The notes beneath the pieces are model-generated. The model worked only from the letters and a program-made list of their open reading frames with translations. It did no database searches and was not told the DNA's origin. From NCBI GenBank assembly GCA_910588825.1, contig CAJURF010000003.1, forward strand, positions 1-64,000: a stretch of DNA of 64,000 nucleotides, given 5' to 3'. The position numbers and the translations under genes are program-made. The stretch comes from an uncultured Lachnospiraceae bacterium. Its GTDB lineage: Bacteria; Bacillota; Clostridia; Lachnospirales; Lachnospiraceae. The stretch's first letter is position 1. Every line of letters starts with the position of its first letter. This document shows, one piece after another, positions 58,199 through 64,000 of the stretch.

Positions 58199-59677
58199 CT
58201 ATGCCTTTCTCCGCCGCATCCAGGTTACGAAGCCCACACCCAGAACCACTAATGGAATTCCAAAAATCACCAGCAGGCTGAACAGCCCCGGATACTGTAC
58301 GGTATTGTAAGCAACTTCCAGACTCTTTGGCTCAATGGATACAGCAGTATCTTCTCCAAAATTGGCTCCCACCGCATTCATAAACAGTGTAAGGTTCTCC
58401 AGCGTGGTGAAGGTATCTGTCACATTGGCATCAATCATGGTGTTGGTACCCATCACCGTAAGCCTGCTCTTTTGTTCTTCTGCATCCTGGCCGGAATCGT
58501 CTGTTTCTTTTTCTTTGTCGTCTTCTTCTGTCTGATTGCCGGAAACATTATTGGAAGATATGCTCTCCTCTGCCACCGCACCCAGCACATAAGTTCCCTG
58601 CTGCTCATCCTGTTCGTCTACCACCAGAACTCCAGAAGAAGAAGTACTCATGAAAGGTGTTGTGGTAATGGTATCTCTCTTTGGATCTGTCTGATTGAAT
58701 CCCTGAGAATTAATCAACAGCACCATCTCTGAGGACATTCCGCCGGACAGCTCCTCACCCAGAGACAGAGCCGGGAAGATGTAAAAAGGATTCTGCTGAT
58801 AGCTCCGCTCCATATCCGCAATATAGCCGGAGGCTTTTTCCAGACCGTATTCCTGGAAAACAGCATTCAGATTAGGGGTATCTTCCCCGGCTTCTGCCGG
58901 CAGAAGAACCATGACTCTGCCCCCCTGGTGGAGATAATCCAAGATTCCCTGCTGTTCATCTTCCGTCACATCTGACACCGCGCCATTAATGAGAAACAGC
59001 TCACAATCATCCGGAATCTGCGGGTTCATCAGCAGATTCCACTCTGCCATAGTATAATTGGCCTTTTCCATCAAATCCTGCACAGAGGATGAAAATTCTG
59101 TCTCTCCGTGGCCTGTGGAATAATACACCTGTTTGCTCCTACTGCTGGTAACATAATTCACCGCAGCTGTCAGCTGTCCTTCCCCGTCAAAGGCCGTCTC
59201 CTGCATGGAACCTGTTGTGTAATAGGACATCTGGTCATAGGTGATAATATCCCCGAATGAAACCACCCGCTGCCTGTCAGTGTCTTTGCAGGCCACAACC
59301 AAAGTATCCGCCTGGGTCTCATACTCAGTCAGAGCCGAGGGATGCAGAACAGGGTCGATCCACTCCAGAGAAATGTCTGAAGAAAGCCCTGCATACCTCT
59401 CCACAAAATTACGGATTCTCTGGTCCACCTTATCTTTTTCCGCCAGGACAGTGATGGACACAGGATGTTCCAGTTCTCTGATCAGTTCCCGGCTGGTTTC
59501 CGAAATTTCATAAATTTTCGTGTCACTTAAATCAATATTGCGTATTGTCTCCGGAAGCTGTCCCACAATCAGATTGGCCACAATCACAATGGCTGTTACC
59601 AGCGCAATGGCTCCCAGACTGTACGCCCCGTATCTGGAAGTCATACTGTGGAATATATCTTTTAATTTTACTTTCAT
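58199..59677 (-). CDS. GldG-family ABC transporter auxiliary protein
   Basis: 492 residues. An N-terminal transmembrane helix (about 18-40) and a C-terminal one (about 460-485, followed by the basic tail WMRRRKA) frame a large extracytoplasmic domain with KIYEISETSRELIRELEHPV, VYYSTGHGETEFSSSVQDLM and ELFLINGAVSDVTEDEQQGI, the pattern of the ABC_transp_aux (GldG/IFT52-like) domain. These proteins act with an ABC-2 permease and ATPase in uncharacterised export; in Bacteroidetes the equivalents are linked to gliding. An Asp/Glu-rich loop (about 390-405) is variable. Confidence 0.87.
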   Translation of the reverse strand: MKVKLKDIFHSMTSRYGAYSLGAIALVTAIVIVANLIVGQLPETIRNIDLSDTKIYEISETSRELIRELEHPVSITVLAEKDKVDQRIRNFVERYAGLSSDISLEWIDPVLHPSALTEYETQADTLVVACKDTDRQRVVSFGDIITYDQMSYYTTGSMQETAFDGEGQLTAAVNYVTSSRSKQVYYSTGHGETEFSSSVQDLMEKANYTMAEWNLLMNPQIPDDCELFLINGAVSDVTEDEQQGILDYLHQGGRVMVLLPAEAGEDTPNLNAVFQEYGLEKASGYIADMERSYQQNPFYIFPALSLGEELSGGMSSEMVLLINSQGFNQTDPKRDTITTTPFMSTSSSGVLVVDEQDEQQGTYVLGAVAEESISSNNVSGNQTEEDDKEKETDDSGQDAEEQKSRLTVMGTNTMIDANVTDTFTTLENLTLFMNAVGANFGEDTAVSIEPKSLEVAYNTVQYPGLFSLLVIFGIPLVVLGVGFVTWMRRRKA

Positions 59678-59692
59678 GTCTGCCTGCTCCTC

Positions 59693-60559
59693 CTAACTCC
59701 ACCGTCTTCTCTGAATAATCTGTATGGTCAAAAACACAAACAGCGCAATGGCAGATATCCCCAGAAACAGACTGCCAAAATCCAGAAGATGATTATTCAG
59801 CACACTGTTAAATCCATTGGAAAGTGACAGCTTTCCCATCACGTCTGACAACAGGCCTTCCAGCCAGGACGGACGCAGAAAGTAAACAGCCGCCCCTGCT
59901 GCTGCCCCAAGAACCTCCAGAACAGCTCCCAGAATCCAATTTTTCGTCATCTGATACACCGCAAATGCCAGAAGAGTCCAGAGCAGCAGCACACCTGCCA
60001 GATTGCCGCCTGCAGAGGAAGGCAGGAAATCCATCAGCCCGTTCCACAGATACAGCACCAGCAGAACTCCAAACGTGCTAATCGCCGCTATGATCTGGCT
60101 CTCTGTGAGAGACGACAGAAACATTCCCACAGCAATATAGACACATCCCAGCAGGAAATAAGCCAGAATCGCGCAGTAATCCACTTTAAAATATGCATTC
60201 CCCGAAGCTTTAATCACCAGAGGGAATAAGCAGAAAATCAAATTGGGAACGGCGAAAATACTCACCATAGCCAGGTATTTCCCCCACACAATCTGCCCTA
60301 ATGTGACCGGAGCCGTGAGCAGAAGCTGGTCAGTCTTGCTGCGCCTCTCCTCCGAAAAACTCTTCATAGTCAAAACAGGAATGGCAATCAATAAGATGAA
60401 CAATCCCCCTGAGAGAGCATAAGAAAAATACGGATAGCCCATGTTCAGATTGTACACCATAAAATAGATCCCAACAAAAGCCGTTAAAAAGGCAATAAAC
60501 ACATAGCCGATCATGGAATAGAAATACGACCTAAGCTCTCTTTTATAAATCCCCGTCAT
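59693..60559 (-). CDS. ABC-2 type transporter permease (GldF-like)
   Basis: 288 residues with six to seven membrane helices. MTGIYKRELRSYFYSMIGYV at the start and MKSFSEERRSKTDQLLLTAP in the first third are typical of the GldF/NosY-like permease. It overlaps the ATPase gene by 17 bases and precedes the GldG-like gene by 15, so the three are one operon. Confidence 0.9.
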   Translation of the reverse strand: MTGIYKRELRSYFYSMIGYVFIAFLTAFVGIYFMVYNLNMGYPYFSYALSGGLFILLIAIPVLTMKSFSEERRSKTDQLLLTAPVTLGQIVWGKYLAMVSIFAVPNLIFCLFPLVIKASGNAYFKVDYCAILAYFLLGCVYIAVGMFLSSLTESQIIAAISTFGVLLVLYLWNGLMDFLPSSAGGNLAGVLLLWTLLAFAVYQMTKNWILGAVLEVLGAAAGAAVYFLRPSWLEGLLSDVMGKLSLSNGFNSVLNNHLLDFGSLFLGISAIALFVFLTIQIIQRRRWS

Positions 60560-61556
60560 GGTCTGTGTCCTCCTTATTCTCCGAAATTTCCCCTGAAGAG
60601 GCTGTTACCTCCTGCACATCCCCGCCATTGTCCTGAGTCAATTCAAGGAATACATCCTCCAGCGTTGCCTTTGACATCTGCATGCGCAAAATGGGACAAT
60701 GGCTTTCGGCAAATGCGTAAAACACCTGCTCACGGATGTCACGATGGCCTGCTGTCTGAATGTGCACGCCGGTCATTTTGTCTTTCTGTTCTTCGTATTT
60801 TACTTCTTCCACATAGGGGATCTGGCTTAATATATCCTCTGCCTGGCGGCGGGAGCCTTTCACTTCCAGCTCCAGTGTCTCCTCCCCTTTCATCAGACGT
60901 TCCAGGTGGTCCGGAGTATCGCTGGCAACCAGCTTCCCCCTTGATATGATCATAATATAATCACAGACCTCCCGCACCTCTGCCAGAATATGGGAACTCA
61001 GGATTACCGTATGGTCTTTCGCCAATTCCCGGATCAACTGGCGGATTTCTATAATCTGCATGGGGTCCAGGCCCACCGTGGGCTCATCCAGTATAATAAT
61101 CTCGGGAAATCCTAAAACTGCCTGTGCCAGCCCCACCCGCTGTTTGTACCCTTTCGATAGATTGCGGATGAGACGGTTCTGCACATCTGTAAGTTTTACC
61201 AGCTCCATCACCTGGTCCACCTGGGAGCCAATCTCCGCCCGCTTCACTTTTTTCAGCTCTGCGGCGAATGCCAGGTATTCTTTCACTGTCATATCTGTGT
61301 AGAGAGGCGGGATCTCCGGCAGATAGCCGATGTATTTCTTGGCTTCTTCCGGTTCTTTCAGCATATTTCGGCCGTTGACAATCACTTCCCCCTCTGTCGC
61401 GCCCAGATATCCGGTCATAATGTTCATGGTCGTGGATTTCCCTGCCCCGTTGGGACCCAGAAAACCGTAGATTTTCCCTTTTTCCACCACAAAACTCAGG
61501 TGATCCACAGCCAGATGGCTGCCGTATTTTTTCACCAGATTTCTGACTTCAATCAA
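60543..61556 (-). CDS. ABC transporter ATP-binding protein (GldA/NatA-like)
   Basis: 337 residues. I placed the start at a TTG at 61556 (MIEVRNLVKKYGSHLAVDH), nine bases behind AGGAGG; an in-frame ATG at 61595 has no ribosome site. Walker A is GPNGAGKST, the signature is LSKGYKQRVGLAQAVLG, Walker B is IIILDEPTVGLD, and the switch His is in VILSSHI. The C-terminal 110 residues form a DUF4162-like extension with acidic tail. It powers the permease encoded next. Confidence 0.93.
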   Translation of the reverse strand: MIEVRNLVKKYGSHLAVDHLSFVVEKGKIYGFLGPNGAGKSTTMNIMTGYLGATEGEVIVNGRNMLKEPEEAKKYIGYLPEIPPLYTDMTVKEYLAFAAELKKVKRAEIGSQVDQVMELVKLTDVQNRLIRNLSKGYKQRVGLAQAVLGFPEIIILDEPTVGLDPMQIIEIRQLIRELAKDHTVILSSHILAEVREVCDYIMIISRGKLVASDTPDHLERLMKGEETLELEVKGSRRQAEDILSQIPYVEEVKYEEQKDKMTGVHIQTAGHRDIREQVFYAFAESHCPILRMQMSKATLEDVFLELTQDNGGDVQEVTASSGEISENKEDTDHDGDL

Positions 61557-61639
61557 TCCTCCATACCTCCTAATATAATATGCAGATTTTATCATATTAG
61601 AAAAATGTGTTTATTCTGTGATTCTTCTGTGTGAAAACA

Positions 61640-61689
61640 GAGAAAAGGTGCAGAGCCCTTATGTTTTCCACAGGACTGTGCACCTTCTC
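61640..61689. terminator. Hairpin after the small gene at 61701
   Basis: GAGAAAAGGTGCA (61640-61652) pairs with TGCACCTTCTC (61679-61689) apart from a two-base bulge. It ends the minus-strand unit that contains rpiB and the CmpB-like gene. Confidence 0.6.
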
Positions 61690-61700
61690 CTTACGAACGG

Positions 61701-61892
61701 TCAGCCTTTTTCAGTTTCTCTGCAGGCCAACGGAGGCTGCTGGTATAATTTCCGCTCAATCTGTCTGCGTTTGCGCCGCAGAAGTTTAAGAGTTTCCTCT
61801 GCATTTTCACTTTCTGCCACAACCTCAATATCTTCCAGAAGCGATAACTGGTCGAACAAAATACCGTTGTATTCTTTTTCATTTATTGGCAT
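61701..61892 (-). CDS. Small hydrophilic protein of unknown function
   Basis: 63 residues from an ATG behind GAGGAGG. It reads MPINEKEYNGILFDQLSLLE then an acidic/basic helix (AEETLKLLRRKRRQIERKLY). It overlaps the 3' end of the CmpB-like gene by 10 bases in another frame. The good ribosome site and codon pattern favour it over the alternative frame at 61691-61882. Confidence 0.55.
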   Translation of the reverse strand: MPINEKEYNGILFDQLSLLEDIEVVAESENAEETLKLLRRKRRQIERKLYQQPPLACRETEKG

Positions 61893-62881
61893 GTTCCACC
61901 TCCTCTGCCGTTTTTACGTTTTATACGGGAGACAATGCCGCTTTTCCCACGGATCTCCTCCAGAGCTTCTCTGTATATTTTTGACACCGCCCCTGGATTT
62001 CTGTGCAGCATGCGCAGAGAGCGCACATACCGTCTGCTTTTTACCATGCCCGCCTTCTCCTGCTGCACCTTCAGAATTTCCTGGAATCCGCCCATTTCTT
62101 CACTCAATCTGGCAATCTCTTCTTTGAGCCCCTGAGCTGTCTCTGCGGATTTCTTTTTTGCCCGTTCCAGATAAACATTGATTGTCTCAGACAATTCCGG
62201 AGCCCATTTTTCTACCGATAAATATTCATCGGCCTTTTTCCACAGTTCTCCAGCCTTTTTCCTGCCTTCCTGCACATCTGCATCAATGACAGCAATGATT
62301 ACATCCATACGTTTCTGAATTCGTCTCAGCTCCTGGCTGCTCTCCGTAAGTTTTTCAATCATTTCCCGCAAATCCATGGCTTCATTGAAGGACTGGGTGG
62401 CATCTGCGGCAAACATAACCGTGATAAAAAAGGCCAGAATCTCCGCCGTTCCCAGTTCCATTCCCAGCACCAGCCGCTCCACAGGCATATGAATCACATG
62501 AATCAGCAGCACCGAGAAAGCCCCCCAGGCCAGAGACGATATCAGACAGATGTAGCCGTGGAGATTCATGGGCTTTTCTGAATAATCCCAATAACGGACT
62601 TTAAAGAGTTTTTCCATTGCCGCCCCGGTCACATACTCCAGCACCGTTGCCGCTGCCATCCCCAGAAAATATACCAGCACCAGGTGCTCCCGCACAGGAA
62701 TCACCACCAGCAATACGGTTACCGCGCCGAATCCGTAGATGGGAATCAGCGGCCCGTGGAGGAATCCTCGGTTTACCCATTTTCGTTTTTTCACTGACAC
62801 ATAACAGGATTCCCATATCCAGCCAAAAAAGCAGTAGATAAAAAAGAAGAGAAGCCACTGTGCCAAATAATAATCGTACAT
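61883..62881 (-). CDS. CmpB-type membrane protein (putative ABC transporter permease family)
   Basis: 332 residues. Five or so helices in the first 180 residues carry the family phrases FFGWIWESCYVSVKKRKWVN, GFLHGPLIPIYGFGAV, MEKLFKVRYWDYSEKPMNLH and GYICLISSLAWGAF. The last 140 residues are a charged, helical cytosolic domain that predicts coiled coils. The family is annotated as ABC permease but has no proven transport role. The rpiB stop is 2 bases upstream. Confidence 0.85.
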   Translation of the reverse strand: MYDYYLAQWLLFFFIYCFFGWIWESCYVSVKKRKWVNRGFLHGPLIPIYGFGAVTVLLVVIPVREHLVLVYFLGMAAATVLEYVTGAAMEKLFKVRYWDYSEKPMNLHGYICLISSLAWGAFSVLLIHVIHMPVERLVLGMELGTAEILAFFITVMFAADATQSFNEAMDLREMIEKLTESSQELRRIQKRMDVIIAVIDADVQEGRKKAGELWKKADEYLSVEKWAPELSETINVYLERAKKKSAETAQGLKEEIARLSEEMGGFQEILKVQQEKAGMVKSRRYVRSLRMLHRNPGAVSKIYREALEEIRGKSGIVSRIKRKNGRGGGTCQ

Positions 62882-62883
62882 TC

Positions 62884-63324
62884 TTATCTATTTTCTACAT
62901 CCATAATCAAGTCTACCCTGCGCTGATGTCTTCCACCTTCAAATTCTGTGTTCAGCCAGGTTTCCACAATCATTTTTGCCAGTTCCATGCCCACAATACG
63001 CGCCCCAAATGCAAGTACATTGGCGTCGTTGTGGAGTCTGGACAGACGGGCGGTGGCAGGTTCGCTGCAGACTACAGCCCGGATGCCGTGCACCTTATTT
63101 GCCGCCAGAGAAATGCCCACACCGGTGCCGCAGATTAAGATTCCCTTATCCACTTCCCCGGCCGCCACGGCGCGGGCCACTTTTTCTCCGTACACCGGGT
63201 AGTCACAGCTGGCTTTTTCATCTGTGCCGTAATTCACAGCCTGATGGCCCATGGACTCCAAAAATTCTATGATTTCATGCTTCATCTCCACGCCTGCGTG
63301 GTCATTTCCAATTCCGATTTTCAT
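62884..63324 (-). CDS. rpiB: Ribose-5-phosphate isomerase B
   Basis: 146 residues. GIGNDHAGVEMKHEI, DYPVYGEKVARAVAAG, GILICGTGVGISLAANKV (active-site Cys and anion loop), LSRLHNDANVLAFGARI and GGRHQRRV are all standard. It interconverts ribose 5-phosphate and ribulose 5-phosphate (or allose 6-phosphate/allulose 6-phosphate). It lies 11 bases downstream of the adenosylhomocysteinase gene and is co-transcribed with it. Confidence 0.95.
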   Translation of the reverse strand: MKIGIGNDHAGVEMKHEIIEFLESMGHQAVNYGTDEKASCDYPVYGEKVARAVAAGEVDKGILICGTGVGISLAANKVHGIRAVVCSEPATARLSRLHNDANVLAFGARIVGMELAKMIVETWLNTEFEGGRHQRRVDLIMDVENR

Positions 63325-63335
63325 AATGTCCTCCT

Positions 63336-64000
63336 CTAAATTGAACTATTCAAATATGCTTCCTGTTCCGGTGTCAGTATATCGATGGATTTGCCAAGGA
63401 AATCCAGTTTGCGCATGGCCACATCCCGGTCCACTTCCTCCGGCACATCAATGAGCCTCTGGTTCAGCTGTCCCTGATGTTCCACCAGGTATTTTGCAGA
63501 CAGTGCCTGGATAGCAAAACTCATATCCATTATTTCCGCCGGGTGTCCGTCTCCCGCAGCCAGGTTTACCAGCCTTCCCTCTGCTAATACGCACAGCCAG
63601 CGTCCGTTCCCCATCTGGTAGCCCATGATGTTATTGCGCATCTCACGCTTGTCCACTGCAATCTCCCGCAGTCTGGCCATATCGATCTCACAGTCAAAGT
63701 GTCCTGCATTACACAGAATGGCCCCGTCTTTCATCTGGGCAAAGTCTTCTTCATCGATTACCTTTTCGCATCCGGTGACAGTGATAAAGAAATCTCCCAC
63801 TTTCGCGGCCTCTTTCATGGGCATCACGTCGAATCCGTCCATAACCGCCTCAATGGCTTTCACCGGGTCAATCTCTGTCACAATAACTCTGGCGCCCAGA
63901 CCCTTGGCACGCATGGCTGTTCCTTTGCCGCACCAGCCATACCCGGCTACCACCACAATCTTCCCTGCCACAATCAGATTGGTGGTGCGGTTGATTCCGT
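63336..64000 (-). CDS. ahcY: Adenosylhomocysteinase (C-terminal part; continues past the right edge)
   Basis: 221 residues are visible, with the frame open to the window end (GINRTTNLIVAGKIVVVAGY). The NAD-binding motif GYGWCGKGTAMRAKGLGARV, the stretch NAGHFDCEID and the C-terminal GNGRWLCVLAEGRLVNLAAG then DGHPAEIMDMSFAIQAL match S-adenosylhomocysteine hydrolase. It splits SAH to adenosine and homocysteine, recycling the product of methyl transfer. The 5' half lies outside this window, so an in-frame GTG at 63971 is not the start. Confidence 0.95.
   Translation of the reverse strand, partial: GINRTTNLIVAGKIVVVAGYGWCGKGTAMRAKGLGARVIVTEIDPVKAIEAVMDGFDVMPMKEAAKVGDFFITVTGCEKVIDEEDFAQMKDGAILCNAGHFDCEIDMARLREIAVDKREMRNNIMGYQMGNGRWLCVLAEGRLVNLAAGDGHPAEIMDMSFAIQALSAKYLVEHQGQLNQRLIDVPEEVDRDVAMRKLDFLGKSIDILTPEQEAYLNSSI

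Noticed and set aside
61691..61882. Alternative 63-codon frame near the end of the CmpB-like gene
   Set aside because: The frame at 61701-61892 has the GAGGAGG site and a better amino-acid pattern; this one has no ribosome site.
1..64000. CRISPR arrays, tRNA or rRNA genes, prophage genes
   Set aside because: No regularly spaced repeats, no cloverleaf sequences, no rRNA-like stretch and no phage structural genes were recognised by eye; small RNAs without known motifs could still be missed.

Overview
The window looks like chromosome from a low-to-mid GC, Gram-positive gut anaerobe of the class Clostridia, most likely family Lachnospiraceae (Blautia / Ruminococcus gnavus-like). This is inferred from AGGAGG-type ribosome binding sites, LytTR and YesM/YesN-type two-component systems, DUF3791 proteins, a PduL enzyme, corrinoid-methyltransferase-like UroD proteins and a D-allulose 3-epimerase that matches clostridial enzymes closely. 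No rRNA, tRNA, CRISPR array, transposase or integrase was seen.

Layout. 0-3 kb (minus): a very short sigma factor (region 2 only), two tandem paralogous membrane proteins that look like anti-sigma factors, and a small secreted protein. 3-6 kb (plus): an Agr-like LytTR regulator / GHKL kinase pair and a coiled-coil protein. 6-8.4 kb: a Gfo/Idh/MocA oxidoreductase divergent from a LacI-type repressor. 8.4-13.2 kb (minus): sbcD-sbcC with ATGA overlap. 13.3-14.4 kb: an ImmA/IrrE protease with a two-helix membrane protein. 14.5-20.7 kb: D-allulose 3-epimerase; a UroD / COG0523 GTPase / His-rich protein operon behind a truncated MFS gene; a divergent PucR-like regulator; a YoaK-type membrane protein. 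20.7-23.9 kb: MalY/PatB lyase, a two-domain class II aldolase, and a DUF3791 pair. 23.9-30.5 kb: a sugar-alcohol locus (zinc dehydrogenase, FGGY kinase, aldo-keto reductase, YunG-like protein) with a HEPN-MNT toxin-antitoxin pair lodged inside it, divergent from a DeoR regulator and a transaldolase. 30.5-34.5 kb: cysK, a second UroD-like methyltransferase, a DUF3786 protein, and a MerR gene destroyed by a 160-bp palindromic element.

34.6-40.8 kb (plus): a probable sugar-sensing three-component system (binding lipoprotein, LytS/YesM-like kinase, YesN-like regulator) with a sodium:solute symporter between kinase and regulator. 41-46.7 kb: YjbQ, then a tight minus-strand string from DNA polymerase IV through two small proteins and an AGE-family sugar isomerase to PTS enzyme I. 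46.7-49.6 kb: a cell-wall amidase gene cut in two by a 2.1-kb cassette carrying an SLC13/ArsB-like transporter and a cytidylate-kinase-like protein. 49.7-57.4 kb: small proteins, PduL, a PAP2 phosphatase, mutY with a GT2 glycosyltransferase, a HAD hydrolase and an L,D-transpeptidase. 57.6-64 kb (minus): a Gld-type ABC system, a CmpB-type membrane protein, rpiB and the 3' part of adenosylhomocysteinase.

The theme is sugar and sugar-alcohol catabolism with local regulators, plus corrinoid/zinc methyl-transfer functions. The most unusual signals are structural. They are the cassette in the amidase gene, the MerR gene erased by a palindromic element, and at least two families of small palindromic repeats. 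Next come the region-2-only sigma locus and the ImmA/IrrE-membrane pair. All family calls were made by reading translations, without database searches.
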